The notes under the pieces were generated by a model. That model was not told the origin of the DNA. It saw nothing but the letters and a program-made list of their open reading frames with translations, and ran no database searches. A program made the translations under genes and the position numbers. From Rhodobacterales bacterium HKCCE3408 (lineage in GTDB: Bacteria > Pseudomonadota > Alphaproteobacteria > Rhodobacterales > Rhodobacteraceae), in NCBI GenBank assembly GCA_015689705.1, contig WVSN01000005.1:124001-188000 (forward strand): DNA of 64,000 nucleotides. The letters run 5' to 3'. Each line of letters starts with the position of its first letter. Positions within the stretch are counted from its first letter, which is position 1. Of this stretch, positions 16,892 to 26,409 are shown piece by piece.

Positions 16892-19076
16892 GAAACGCGC
16901 CGAGGCTCGGTTCAGGGCGGCCAGTCAGCCGGATCAGCAGACCCCGCAGGAGAAGCGCCGCGATTTCACGGCGCGGCAGCACACCCCCGGTATCGACGCT
17001 GACGAGCGACTTGACGAGTCCGCGGGCACGATCCTCGCGCGGGTAGGAGAAGGCGGGGTCGTTCAGGAAAGCGGCACGTTCGGCCGGACCGGCCCGTCGC
17101 CATGCCCTCCGGCGCAACCGGCCGATGGCAGCTTTGAGCGCCAGCTCGCGTTTCAGCCAGGATGCCGACGCCCCGAGGTTTCGCGTGGTCGCCGCTCCGT
17201 TTTCGGCCCAGACAGCGAGAGGTTCCATGGCGACGAAGATCGGCTCTTCAATCGCGAAGGTCCGATAGAATTCCTGAAGGGTCGCGGTGCAATCGACCTG
17301 GATCTCGAGATCTGACCTGGCCCGTACGGACCAGAAGAGCCCACCATTCGACACGCCGATCCCGGCCATGAGCGCAAGGCGGAAATGATCGGGATCGTAG
17401 CGCCGCTCGGTCAGCTTTTCGTCGAGAAGTCCGCCCCGCGACAGGCGTGCATCCGCAGTGCCGCTGGCGAATTCCACAAGCTGGTTGCGGAATACAATCT
17501 CGACACCGGCGTCCCTCGCCGCGGCGATGTTCGTCTCGAGGAAGCTCGGCAGCAGGAAATTATCGTCCTCCAGCACGCAGAAATATTCCGCACGGTGCGG
17601 GTTCGCCCGGCCGAAACACTGGTCGATATTGCCGGACGCGAACCGCTGGACCGGATTCTGGCGGTACCGGATTCGCGGATCGCCGAGCATCGCCACGACG
17701 GCACGTCCGGAGCCCTGCGGATCGTCGTCGTAAACGTCGCAGATCCAGTCCGCGTGGGTCTGTTCGATCAGCGTGCGGAGGCACCGGGTCAGACCCTCAG
17801 GGCGGCGGTAAGTCGGCGTTCGGACATGGACCCGACCCGGCACAATCGGTGCGTCGGTCATGGTCACCAAGCCGGGCAACGCGGCGATGCGCGCAAGCTC
17901 GGCTTCGGTCCATCCGTCTTCGGGAGGAGAAAGCTCCGCGGCGCGCCAGCCCGGAACGTAGCTGAGCGCGTGCAGCCCCGCTCTGCCGGAGGCACGGATA
18001 TGGCCCGCGCCGGCGCCAGTTCGCGCCACGAATGCTGCAACGTCCGAGGCGCTCCAGTCGTCTGGCGCGGCCTTGATCGGCACCACGTCCGGACCGCGCT
18101 GTTGAAGCGAAAGCGTGACCGGTGCTGTCGGCGATGGCACCGACCGGGACGCCATCCGACGTGACCAGCCCTCGATGCCGGCGCGGGCCAACGGCACCGA
18201 AAGCTGCGGCTGCCGGATCATCGTCTTCACCGCACCGGTTGCGTCGCCCGCTTTGATCCGGCTGACCAGGCCGGCAAAGGTGAGCTCGCGTTGGAGTGCT
18301 TTACGTCGGGCATTTATCGCATTCCCAAGCGCACCAGCAGCGTCCGGAAAGTCGTGTTCGAGATCGCGCAGTGCCTGCAGCATGCCGACCACGTCCGCCT
18401 CGGCGAGACGGTGCGAGATGGACGACCCGTGGCGGCGATAGAGGTAATGGGCCTGCGGAACGACCACGCCGGTCGATCCGGACACGAAAAGACGAAGGAG
18501 CAGGTCGAAATCCTCGCCCACCGTCATGTAGTCTCGGTAGCGCAACGCACCGAGCGCCGACCGGCGGATCAGCGGCTTGAGATAGCCGACCGGCACCGCG
18601 GGACGTCCGGCTTCGGCCGCGAGGAGCGCGGCAGCATCCGGCCGCCATGGTTCAGTCAGGGTCATCGATTGCAGAAGCGTCCGCCCGCTTTCCTGCCCGA
18701 AATACACTAAGTCATCGGCAACGATGTCCGTGGCGTATTGTCGGGCGGCATCGAGTAGGGCGCCAGTTCGGCCCGGATGGATCATGTCGTCAGCATCGAC
18801 GATCGCGATCCAGTCGCCTGTCGCGGCATCGAAGCCGCGATTCCGCGCCACGCCGGGTCCGCCCTGCCGCTCCGAGCGGAGGATGGTGACCCGACCGTCA
18901 CGCGCAGCCCAATCTGCCGCGATCGCGGGGCTGGTGTCTGTGGAGGCATCATCGCAGAGCAGGAGCTCAAGCTCCGAATGATCCTGGCCGAGCACCGAGG
19001 AAATGGCGGGCTCGAGGTAGCGCGCACCGTTTCGGAAAGCCATGACGACTGAGACGAGGGGGGTGGAGGCGGGCAT
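16851..19076 (-). CDS. Dual-domain family 2 glycosyltransferase (GT2-GT2 fusion, N-terminal half ExoO/ExoU-like)
   Basis: This 741-residue protein carries two complete GT2 modules. The N-terminal one (about 1-230) has PLVSVVMAFRNGARYLEPAI, LLCDDASTDTSP and AIVDADDMIHPGR, then VGYLKPLIRRSALG and VGEDFDLLLRL as in ExoO/ExoU. The second (about 415-640) has VRTPTYRRPEGLTRCLRTLI, a DVYDDDPQG acidic motif and FCVLEDDNFLLPSF. Two domains suggest two successive sugar additions by one polypeptide, though one could be inactive. The ATG at 19076 has GAGAG upstream. The gene lies antisense to the exo genes on both sides and its 3' end overlaps the exoX-like gene. Confidence 0.83.
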   Translation of the reverse strand: MPASTPLVSVVMAFRNGARYLEPAISSVLGQDHSELELLLCDDASTDTSPAIAADWAARDGRVTILRSERQGGPGVARNRGFDAATGDWIAIVDADDMIHPGRTGALLDAARQYATDIVADDLVYFGQESGRTLLQSMTLTEPWRPDAAALLAAEAGRPAVPVGYLKPLIRRSALGALRYRDYMTVGEDFDLLLRLFVSGSTGVVVPQAHYLYRRHGSSISHRLAEADVVGMLQALRDLEHDFPDAAGALGNAINARRKALQRELTFAGLVSRIKAGDATGAVKTMIRQPQLSVPLARAGIEGWSRRMASRSVPSPTAPVTLSLQQRGPDVVPIKAAPDDWSASDVAAFVARTGAGAGHIRASGRAGLHALSYVPGWRAAELSPPEDGWTEAELARIAALPGLVTMTDAPIVPGRVHVRTPTYRRPEGLTRCLRTLIEQTHADWICDVYDDDPQGSGRAVVAMLGDPRIRYRQNPVQRFASGNIDQCFGRANPHRAEYFCVLEDDNFLLPSFLETNIAAARDAGVEIVFRNQLVEFASGTADARLSRGGLLDEKLTERRYDPDHFRLALMAGIGVSNGGLFWSVRARSDLEIQVDCTATLQEFYRTFAIEEPIFVAMEPLAVWAENGAATTRNLGASASWLKRELALKAAIGRLRRRAWRRAGPAERAAFLNDPAFSYPREDRARGLVKSLVSVDTGGVLPRREIAALLLRGLLIRLTGRPEPSLGAFLSARSAAPSSGPH

Positions 19077-19234
19077 TCGCTCTGACTCTCTCGCAGGGCC
19101 AGGTCCCGCTCAGTCGCGATGCCCGGCGGAACCACCCACCGCTAATCAAGTTAGACTTCCGGTGCCTGCAAAGACAGGAAAATTCCGCGCCGCAGCATGG
19201 GCCGGCGAAGTGTCGCCGATGAGAGGCGTCAAGC

Positions 19235-20053
19235 GTGAATTGCCCTGTCCCCGCCCCAATTCCCGTTCATTCTGATCCCGCATCCACGCCGACAGCCGCA
19301 GGCGGAGTTCCTGTCATCTTGCAAAGACTTGCATCGCTCCTTGCCGTCCTTGTCGCCTTTCCCGCCAGCGCGGAGGGCTTCTTCGACGACTTCGATCATC
19401 TCGACCGGGGCCGGTGGAGTCGTTCGGACGGATGGTCGAACGGCGACTGGATGAACTGTGTCTGGTTCCGCGATGCAGCGCAGGTTCGCGACGGCATGCT
19501 GAACCTCTCGATCACGCCGGGCGACCCGCTGCGATGTGGAGAGATCCAGTCGACCGCGGAATACGGCTACGGCACCTACGAGGTGCGGATGCGGACCGGG
19601 GCCGGGTCCGGGCTGAACGCCGCCTTCTTCACCTATATCGGGCCGGTTCACGTCAGGCCCCACGGTGAGATCGATATCGAACTCCTGCTGCGCGATACGG
19701 GGCGGTTGTCGGTGAACACCTATGTCGACGGGGAGCCTGCGAACGGCACAGACGTACCGATCGGGCAGGCCTCGGATACCGGCTTCCAGAACTACGCGTT
19801 CGCCTGGACGCCAGACGGGATCACCTGGTTCGTCAATGGCCGCGAAGTTCACCGAACGGCACCCGGTACGCCGCTGCCGGAGCCGCCGCAGAAGATCTAC
19901 GCAAGCCTGTGGAGCAGCGGGACATTCACTGACTGGATGGGACCGTTCGACCCCGATGCTGTGCCGTCAGAGCTGCTGATCGACTGGATCGCCTATACGC
20001 CGCTCGGCGAGGAATGCGCGTTCACGGCATCGATCCTGTGCGGGGAAAACTGA
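19235..20053 (+). CDS. exoK: ExoK-like secreted family 16 glycoside hydrolase
   Basis: This is a GH16 beta-glucanase-type enzyme. With the GTG at 19235 (GAGAGG eight bases upstream) it has 272 residues and a signal sequence of LASLLAVLVAFPASA placed after about 30 residues. A TTG at 19319 would give a standard-length signal peptide and may be the true start. The catalytic signature EIDIE is at residues 145-149, with Glu145 the nucleophile and Glu149 the acid/base. ExoK homologues cleave nascent succinoglycan and tune its molecular weight. It is followed by the exoQ-like polymerase gene two bases after its stop. Confidence 0.85.
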   Translation: MNCPVPAPIPVHSDPASTPTAAGGVPVILQRLASLLAVLVAFPASAEGFFDDFDHLDRGRWSRSDGWSNGDWMNCVWFRDAAQVRDGMLNLSITPGDPLRCGEIQSTAEYGYGTYEVRMRTGAGSGLNAAFFTYIGPVHVRPHGEIDIELLLRDTGRLSVNTYVDGEPANGTDVPIGQASDTGFQNYAFAWTPDGITWFVNGREVHRTAPGTPLPEPPQKIYASLWSSGTFTDWMGPFDPDAVPSELLIDWIAYTPLGEECAFTASILCGEN

Positions 20054-20055
20054 CC

Positions 20056-21270
20056 GTGCCGGCGCGGGCGGGTGAATTCGGCCGGATCGGCCTGCAACTC
20101 TCGATGGTCGAGAGCTGGCTCGCCGCCGCGGCTGTGATGGCCGTAGTGGTCGAACCTGTCATCGGCTCACTCGGCGCGCTGGCCTTCCTTCTCGCCGGTA
20201 TCTCGCTTCTGGCCGCGCGGCCGGCGGACGCCGCGTCCGAACTGTTGCGCGCGTGGCCCATACTCGTTTTGCCGGCATTCGCCACGGTCAGTCTCGTCTG
20301 GTCGGACGTTCCCGCCGCGTCGTTGCGCTACGGGTTGCAACTCTTCGTCACCTTCGCGATCGCGATCATCGTCGCGCGTCGCCTTTCTCCGGACAGGTTT
20401 CTCCGGGTCATTTTCGTGACTCTCGGACTCGTCGTGATGCTGAGTGTTGCGGCCGGCAACTATCGCAGCGGTACTGGCGCCCTGACCGGGTTCTACGCGA
20501 GCAAGAACGCTATGGGCGGCGCGGCGGCGATCTTCACCGTGCTTTCGGCCGGCCTTGCCTTCGGGCGCAGTTCGACAAGCGCGAAGGCCGGGTTCGTGCT
20601 GGCCGCCGGCTTCGGGCTGCTGGCCGTTCTGCTCGCCCAATCGATGAGCGCGCTGTTGTCCGTCGCCATGGGGATCTCCGCGCTGATCGCCGTCGCGATC
20701 CTTCGTCCGCTTTCTCTCCGAGGCCGCATCGTGGGCACACTCTTCTGCGTACTGATCGGCGCCTATGCCTCGATCCAGGTGGCAGCACATTCGGATGCGA
20801 TCGCGGCATTCGTCCTCGACGCGACGGGAAAGGATGTCACGCTGACCGGCCGCACCGACCTTTGGCGGATCGCGCTCGACCGGATTGGTGAGCGGCCGCT
20901 GCTCGGGGTCGGTTACCAGGCGTTCTGGGTGCCCGGAAATCCTGCGGCCGAAGACCTGTGGTACGCCTTCGGGATCGAGTCCCGCTCGGGCTTTCATTTC
21001 CACAACACCTATCTCTCGAACGCCGTCGAGATCGGGCTGATTGGTCTGGGCGTCCAGGTGCTGCTGCTGGCCGCGATCGGAATTCAGAGCGCGCGGCTGG
21101 CGATCACTGGCCGTGATGGATTGTCCCCCGGTCTTTTCGCCCTCGCGGTCATGGTGCTGTCGATCACGCCGATCGAAGTTCCGATTTTCTTCCAGTTCAG
21201 CCTGCACACGGTGATGATGATCGTGATCCTCATCTACGCCATGGATGGGCTAAACGCGCGCCGAAGCTGA
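20056..21270 (+). CDS. exoQ: ExoQ-like polysaccharide polymerase (Wzy/O-antigen ligase family)
   Basis: This integral membrane protein of about 404 residues has ten or so hydrophobic helices and a large periplasmic loop holding TGRTDLWRIALDRIGERPLL and GFHFHNTYLSNAVEIG, the WzyC/O-antigen ligase signature region. ExoQ polymerises lipid-linked octasaccharides on the periplasmic face. The start chosen is GTG 20056, two bases after the exoK stop with GGGGA upstream; an in-frame ATG (codon 17 from there) is the alternative. It pairs with ExoP in controlling chain growth. Confidence 0.85.
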   Translation: MPARAGEFGRIGLQLSMVESWLAAAAVMAVVVEPVIGSLGALAFLLAGISLLAARPADAASELLRAWPILVLPAFATVSLVWSDVPAASLRYGLQLFVTFAIAIIVARRLSPDRFLRVIFVTLGLVVMLSVAAGNYRSGTGALTGFYASKNAMGGAAAIFTVLSAGLAFGRSSTSAKAGFVLAAGFGLLAVLLAQSMSALLSVAMGISALIAVAILRPLSLRGRIVGTLFCVLIGAYASIQVAAHSDAIAAFVLDATGKDVTLTGRTDLWRIALDRIGERPLLGVGYQAFWVPGNPAAEDLWYAFGIESRSGFHFHNTYLSNAVEIGLIGLGVQVLLLAAIGIQSARLAITGRDGLSPGLFALAVMVLSITPIEVPIFFQFSLHTVMMIVILIYAMDGLNARRS

Positions 21271-21273
21271 CAC

Positions 21274-22248
21274 TCAGCCGCCGGGCGATAGCAGAACGCG
21301 AGCGTCGACGGTGGCCGGCTGCGCTCCTCGCGCTGCGGCAATCTTGTCAGCTGCCACGCCGCGCAGAATGGGCAGGAACCGCGCCGGCGACACCAAAGCG
21401 AAACGGAGCGCCGCCGGCAGACCTCCAGTTGCCTTGGCGTCTAGGCAAGCGCGCAAAAGATACCGTCGACGGATATCACGGTTCTGACGGCGCAGCAGCG
21501 CAAAGGCCGGATCGCCCGCCGCCACGCTGGAAAGATGCACTTTGGTGGCTTCGCTCAGGGCAGCGAGATCAGCTGTGTCATGGCGGCCGCTCAGTGAGGC
21601 CTCCCTGATCCGGGCGCAATATCCGACGCGATGCGAAAGCCGGAACCGCGCCCCTGCCATCAGGGCCCGAACATAGAGATCGTAATCTTCGCCGAGCCGC
21701 AGGGCAGCGTCGTAGCGCAGCCTGTGCCGGTCCAGGAACGCGCGCCGGATTAGCGGCTTCAGGAACCCAAGCTCGCCTCGCTGCGCTCCCGGGCGCGAGA
21801 TGTTGCCAGCGACGAAGGCGGCGAGTGATAGCTCCCGCGCTCCTTCGTCCGTCGGCCAGTCCGAAGACCGGGTGTCGAATCCATCCTCGGGAAGGAAGAC
21901 GATGTTGTCCGCCGCGAGATCCCAGCCAGGAAATGACAGCAGATGACCGAACCGACCGGGCAGGACCGCGTCATCAGCGTCGAGAATAGCGAGGACCGGG
22001 GCCGTGCTTTCGTCGATCGCCCGGTTCCGCGCGGATGCAGGTCCTGAATTGACCTCCTGCCTCAGGATGCGCAGGCGTGGATCGCCACCGGCTGCGTCAT
22101 TAGCCGCCGCTGCCGTTTGATCCGTAGACGCATCGTCGACCACCATGACTTCTGTGACTTCATCGGCCGCGAGCGCCGATGCGACGGCGGTGCCGATTGT
22201 GGTCTCGGCATCCTTGGCGGCGATTATGACGGCGACAGAGTCTGTCAC
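21274..22248 (-). CDS. ExoO/ExoU-like family 2 glycosyltransferase
   Basis: This GT2 enzyme of about 324 residues has VAVIIAAKDAETTIGTAVAS, VMVVDDASTDQTAAAA, LAILDADDAVLPGRF and the downstream GFLKPLIRRAFLDRH and LRLGEDYDLYVRALM motifs shared with the N-terminal module of the 16851-19076 protein, so the two are paralogues. It probably adds one of the side-chain or backbone glucoses. The GTG at 22248 gives a standard GT2 start; a TTG at 22314 would add 22 residues and is less likely. It converges on exoQ with a three-base gap. Confidence 0.8.
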   Translation of the reverse strand: MTDSVAVIIAAKDAETTIGTAVASALAADEVTEVMVVDDASTDQTAAAANDAAGGDPRLRILRQEVNSGPASARNRAIDESTAPVLAILDADDAVLPGRFGHLLSFPGWDLAADNIVFLPEDGFDTRSSDWPTDEGARELSLAAFVAGNISRPGAQRGELGFLKPLIRRAFLDRHRLRYDAALRLGEDYDLYVRALMAGARFRLSHRVGYCARIREASLSGRHDTADLAALSEATKVHLSSVAAGDPAFALLRRQNRDIRRRYLLRACLDAKATGGLPAALRFALVSPARFLPILRGVAADKIAAARGAQPATVDARVLLSPGG

Positions 22249-22554
22249 TGCGGCATTCCAACTATGGAGTAGGCTTCGTAACGATCCACGGGTGGTCCTG
22301 AATGGTTGAGACAAGATTTCTGCTGAGTATCAGATATTCACGGAATCCAAGAATCTGGAATTTGACCCGGGTGCAGCCAACTTCGAAATCTGCCTGAATT
22401 CCGCGCATCAGCTGAATGCAATCGGCAATTCTCAGCCGAAATTCGCATGGATTATCCGGTCAGACTGAAGTCCTGGTCAATTCATTTGAATCCCGGCCGG
22501 CATGGCGGGATAAGGGCTTCGGGGGCCCGGATCGAACCAGGTGGACTGGGCATA

Positions 22555-23349
22555 ATGAATCTTTACCGATCGCAGTTCGCCGAGGCGCTGGACATCGACG
22601 GAGCCCCGGCCGTTGAGCGGACTGTCCTGATCGCGTCGACGCCTCGTTGCGGCAGTCACATGATCGGCCATGCGATGACGGCCACAGGCCTGCTCGGTCG
22701 TCCCTTCGAATACCTCAACCCGGCCAACCTGGCCGAATGGCGCCGCCGCCTTGGCACATCTGGCGCAGCAGACAGCCTCGCGGCGCTCATCGCCCGGCGG
22801 ACCACGCCGAACGGTGTGTTCGCTCTGAAAGCCCATCATGACCATTGCGCGACGATCGGCGGTCCGGAACGGCTTCTTGCCGCACTGCCGAACGTGTACG
22901 TCGTTCACCTGCGGCGGGCCGATGTCCTGCGGCAGGCAGTGTCCTACGCCATCGCGCGTCAGACCGGCGTCTGGATCGCCGGGCAGGAACCGGTCTCAGA
23001 AAATGTCGAATACGACCGCGATGAAATTGCCACCTGCCTGGACGATATCGCCATCCAGAACGCGCGCTGGTCGTCGTTCTTCGCCCGTGCGGGCATCCGT
23101 CCGCTGACACTGATCTACGAAGAAGTCGCGGCGGATCTGCCCGGGGCGATCACCCAAATCGCCCAGTACTCCGGCGTGATAGGCCCAGACGAAACCCTTC
23201 AAGTCGCCGCAGCGACCGAACGGCAGGGCACGTCAGGCCGTGCCGACGAATGGATCGAACGATACGCGGAGGAGCGCCGAGGGGATCCCTCGCTCGGCCA
23301 GCGCATCGCAGGATCGGCCCGGCGGCGGCTTCAGCGGATTACATCATGA
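22555..23349 (+). CDS. Stf0/LpsS-type carbohydrate sulfotransferase
   Basis: This 264-residue protein has a Stf0-family PAPS 5'-phosphosulfate loop (IASTPRCGSHMIGHAM) and a 3'-phosphate-binding segment (VHLRRADVLRQAVSYAIARQ). Stf0 relatives sulfate trehalose in mycobacteria and surface polysaccharide in rhizobia (LpsS). Inside the EPS cluster, coupled by ATGA to a glycosyltransferase gene, it probably sulfates a sugar of the EPS repeat or another surface glycan. The ATG at 22555 was chosen because the conserved region follows; upstream in-frame sequence is lower in GC and not conserved-looking. It would act in the cytoplasm on a lipid-linked intermediate. Confidence 0.8.
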   Translation: MNLYRSQFAEALDIDGAPAVERTVLIASTPRCGSHMIGHAMTATGLLGRPFEYLNPANLAEWRRRLGTSGAADSLAALIARRTTPNGVFALKAHHDHCATIGGPERLLAALPNVYVVHLRRADVLRQAVSYAIARQTGVWIAGQEPVSENVEYDRDEIATCLDDIAIQNARWSSFFARAGIRPLTLIYEEVAADLPGAITQIAQYSGVIGPDETLQVAAATERQGTSGRADEWIERYAEERRGDPSLGQRIAGSARRRLQRITS

Positions 23350-24473
23350 CGGCGCTGATTTCCGAGACACGGTCGGGCCGCAACGAAGCGGCCTCCGGCG
23401 CGCTCCGGGTCGCTTTCGCCGGCGGAAACGGCTTTCCGCCCGAGGACAGCGGCGGAGTGCAAAGCAGTACGCACGATCTCGCCCTCCGTCTTCTGGCGCA
23501 GGATCATGCCCCCGCAGTTCTGGCGCCGCTTTATGGTGCAGGGGCCTTCGGGCTCCTCGCGAGGACGCGACTCAAACTCGGCCGCAGCCAGGCGGTTGGC
23601 GACACACGGATGGGATATCCGGTCTACCGCGCCTGGACGCCGCCGGAGGCGGTCGCCGATTTCTGCGCCGCGGCTCGGCCCGACGTCGCGGTTGTCCAGT
23701 GTCACGGCACCGTCCCGATTGCGCGGGCGTTCCGGGAGCAGGGCGTTCCAGTGATTCTCTACTTCCGCAACGTCGAATTCGATGAGCTGTGTGGCAATCC
23801 GTCAACCGTGGGAGCTGCGGGCTTCATTGCGAATTCCCGTTTCACTGCATCGCGTTATCGCGAACGCTATGGCATCGAAGCTGTCGTCGTTCCGCCGACC
23901 CTCGATCCAGAGCGCTACGCGGTCGACGGTCCCGGCAAATTCGTCACGATGATCAATCCAGTGGCTGAAAAGGGGGTCGAGCGTGCCGTCGAGATTGCGG
24001 CGCGCTGTCCAGATATCCCGTTTCTCTTCGTCGAAAGTTGGCTTCTGGATGACGACGCTTTGAGGCGTCTGAAGGCAGCGATCGCGCCGCATTCCAACAT
24101 TCGGTTCGAACGGCGTGCCCCGGACGTTCGCGAAATCTACCTTCGCACGCGTCTCCTCCTGGCACCCAGCGTCTGGGAAGAGGCGTGGGGCCGCGTTGCG
24201 TCCGAGGCGCAGTGCAGCGGGATCCCTGTCATCGGCTCAACCCGCGGCGGCCTGCCAGAAGCGATCGGGTCAGGCGGGCTCGCACTCGATCCCGATTGGC
24301 CGGTTGAGCACTGGGTCGACGCGGTGCGCGAGGTCTGGTTCGATGAGACGCGCTATGCGTCCCTCTCCACCGCAGCACGCGCACATTCGGAACGCCCCGA
24401 GGCAAGCGCAAAGCGGCAGTTCGAGATGTTCCTGTCCGTCGTCAGGGCGGCCGCTTCGGCGGGCCGGTCATGA
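23346..24473 (+). CDS. Family 4 glycosyltransferase
   Basis: This 375-residue GT-B fold enzyme has an N-terminal acceptor domain (LRVAFAGGNGFPPEDSGGVQ) and a C-terminal nucleotide-sugar domain with LLAPSVWEEAWGRVASEAQC and GIPVIGSTRGGLPEAIGSGG, the E-x7-E-like region of GT4 retaining enzymes. It is not a standard succinoglycan gene, so the EPS repeat probably contains an alpha-linked sugar absent from succinoglycan. It is coupled to the sulfotransferase upstream and to the next GT2 gene downstream, each by ATGA overlap. Confidence 0.82.
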   Translation: MTALISETRSGRNEAASGALRVAFAGGNGFPPEDSGGVQSSTHDLALRLLAQDHAPAVLAPLYGAGAFGLLARTRLKLGRSQAVGDTRMGYPVYRAWTPPEAVADFCAAARPDVAVVQCHGTVPIARAFREQGVPVILYFRNVEFDELCGNPSTVGAAGFIANSRFTASRYRERYGIEAVVVPPTLDPERYAVDGPGKFVTMINPVAEKGVERAVEIAARCPDIPFLFVESWLLDDDALRRLKAAIAPHSNIRFERRAPDVREIYLRTRLLLAPSVWEEAWGRVASEAQCSGIPVIGSTRGGLPEAIGSGGLALDPDWPVEHWVDAVREVWFDETRYASLSTAARAHSERPEASAKRQFEMFLSVVRAAASAGRS

Positions 24474-25498
24474 CTGAAACGCGCGCCGTCGCCGTGATCA
24501 TCCCCTACTACCAGACCGAACCGGGGATCCTTGCCCGGGCACTTCGCGGCGTTCTTGCGCAGCAATTGCCTGCGGACCTGTCGCTGAAGGTCCACATCGT
24601 CGACGACGCATCCCCACACCCGGCCGGCGCCGAACTCGCGGCTCATCCGGAGCTTGCCGATCTCGATCTGGTGTTGACCGAACAGGCGAATGCCGGACCC
24701 GGCTCGGCACGGAACACCGCTCTGGACCTGGCCCTTGCTTCGGATCAGACCCGGTTCGTCGCATTCCTGGACTCCGACGACATCTGGCGGCCCGATCACA
24801 TCGCGGACGCCGTCGCCGCGCTGGATCAGGGATACGATTTCTATTCCTGCGACAACGCCAGGCCCGGCACATACGATCTCTTCTCGGAACACATCCCGCT
24901 GCTGACCGATGGCGGCTCAGGTCTTGCCGACAGGTCAGTCGTTGTCGATCCCGACGGACCCGTCCGTGGCTTCGCGCCACGCGAGCTGAGCGATGACGCT
25001 GCTACGAGCTATCTGAGCCATACATCGACCGTCGTGCTGCGGGCGGATGCGGTTCGCCGCATTCGGTTCGATCCCGATCTTCGGAATGCAGGCGAGGACC
25101 GGATGTTCTGGCTGAATGTCGCGCTCTCGGATGCACGCATTGCTCTGTCATGGCGCGTTAACGTCGATTGCGGTCGGGGTGTTAATCTATTCTTTTCCGC
25201 CTATGACTGGAATTCTAATTCCACGCTTGATCGGTTTGGATCTGAATTGCTTTTTGCTGAAAAGCTGATGCGTCAATCCGCCTTGTCGGAAAAGAAAAAG
25301 GAATTCGCGCAATCCCGGGCAGCGAGATCACGGCGGGCGTATTCATTTCTGTTCATCCGAATGCTGGTCAGACTTCAGCGCCCGTCCCTTCGGATGTTCC
25401 GGCAATTGCTTCGTTTCGATCCTTTTCTTCCGTTCCGAATGCCTCCCCTGTTTTTGTCGGTTTTCCTCGATCGGCGCCCGGCCGGAGAGCGGCTTTAG
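24470..25498 (+). CDS. ExoW-like family 2 glycosyltransferase
   Basis: This 342-residue GT2 protein has VAVIIPYYQTEPGILARALR, HIVDDASPHPAGAEL and VAFLDSDDIWRPDHIADAV. IPYYQ and the DDASP block resemble ExoW, a beta-1,3-glucosyltransferase near the end of the succinoglycan side chain, next to the site that ExoV pyruvylates. The last roughly 300 bases are visibly richer in A/T than the rest, and the C-terminus is basic and aromatic, perhaps membrane-associating. The stop overlaps that of the opposing exoV-like gene by four bases. Confidence 0.75.
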   Translation: MTETRAVAVIIPYYQTEPGILARALRGVLAQQLPADLSLKVHIVDDASPHPAGAELAAHPELADLDLVLTEQANAGPGSARNTALDLALASDQTRFVAFLDSDDIWRPDHIADAVAALDQGYDFYSCDNARPGTYDLFSEHIPLLTDGGSGLADRSVVVDPDGPVRGFAPRELSDDAATSYLSHTSTVVLRADAVRRIRFDPDLRNAGEDRMFWLNVALSDARIALSWRVNVDCGRGVNLFFSAYDWNSNSTLDRFGSELLFAEKLMRQSALSEKKKEFAQSRAARSRRAYSFLFIRMLVRLQRPSLRMFRQLLRFDPFLPFRMPPLFLSVFLDRRPAGERL

Positions 25499-26409
25499 GA
25501 TCCTGCCTGCCTCATCGGCAGTGCATCGGCGCGGGCGGACACGAAGCCGTCGATCGCCTCCAGACAACGGGACGTCGCCCGGTTGATCGCCGCATCACTG
25601 CTCAGTTGTGGATCAGCGGCCTCGACCAGCCAGCGCAACCTATGAGCCGCGCGATGGCGCATCGCCGTATTGACCGGCCTCGACATGCGGGAGCGGAGAA
25701 GACGCGCCGACCGCCCGCGCCCGCGCAACCCGGTTGCGAATGTGTAGGCTTCCAGAAGTGTAGATGGTGACAACCGTGCGGGTTGCAGGTCGATGTCCAG
25801 AGACTGTGCCCAATCGAGCCATTTCATCCGATGCGCTGCGTGGAAGGGCAGCACCGGAACCCACGGCGTCCTCAGCGCATCGGCGATGATCGCACCGTGC
25901 ATCGCCTCGGTCACAACAAGATCGGCGCCGCGGAGACAGGCTATGAGCCTGGCCGGATCATCGCGCGGATCGAGATAGGTGACGCCGGCCAGACGGCACA
26001 CCGCCCCCCAATCGCCGCGGGCTACACTGTCGAAATGGGGCATGAAAGCCGCGCTGATCCCAGGTTCCGGCGGTGGCAGCGGAATCTCTCGCAGGAGGAT
26101 CGCGGCATCACAGATCGCGAGCGACGGATCGAGACCGAGCCGCGCCGCAGTCAGAGGCCCCCGCACCCAGACGACATTCCAGTCCGGACCGGAGATGTCG
26201 GGTGGATCGGTGTACCCGCCGAAACCCGAACCCATCACGTTCTTCAGCGAACCCGACGGATAAAAATCGTAGAGGATGGAGCCAGCCCCGAGGAAAAGCT
26301 CGTCCTCGTCGTCATCAAGGAACCCCGGCGGCAGGAGATGCGGCCACAGTATTCCGTTGATCTCGTCCCCGAAATTCGGCGGATCGCCCCTGAAATAGGT
26401 CAGCTTCAT
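25495..26409 (-). CDS. exoV: ExoV-like polysaccharide pyruvyl transferase
   Basis: This 304-residue protein belongs to the polysaccharide pyruvyl transferase family. It starts with YFRGDPPNFGDEINGILWPH, has FLGAGSILYDFYPSGSLKNV and a C-terminal GADLVVTEAMHGAIIADALR block; the E-x-x-H-G motif is the family hallmark. ExoV adds a pyruvate ketal from phosphoenolpyruvate to the terminal sugar, making the polymer acidic. The ATG at 26409 overlaps the flippase stop (ATGA), so exoY-exoT-exoV form a minus-strand operon. Confidence 0.87.
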   Translation of the reverse strand: MKLTYFRGDPPNFGDEINGILWPHLLPPGFLDDDEDELFLGAGSILYDFYPSGSLKNVMGSGFGGYTDPPDISGPDWNVVWVRGPLTAARLGLDPSLAICDAAILLREIPLPPPEPGISAAFMPHFDSVARGDWGAVCRLAGVTYLDPRDDPARLIACLRGADLVVTEAMHGAIIADALRTPWVPVLPFHAAHRMKWLDWAQSLDIDLQPARLSPSTLLEAYTFATGLRGRGRSARLLRSRMSRPVNTAMRHRAAHRLRWLVEAADPQLSSDAAINRATSRCLEAIDGFVSARADALPMRQAGS

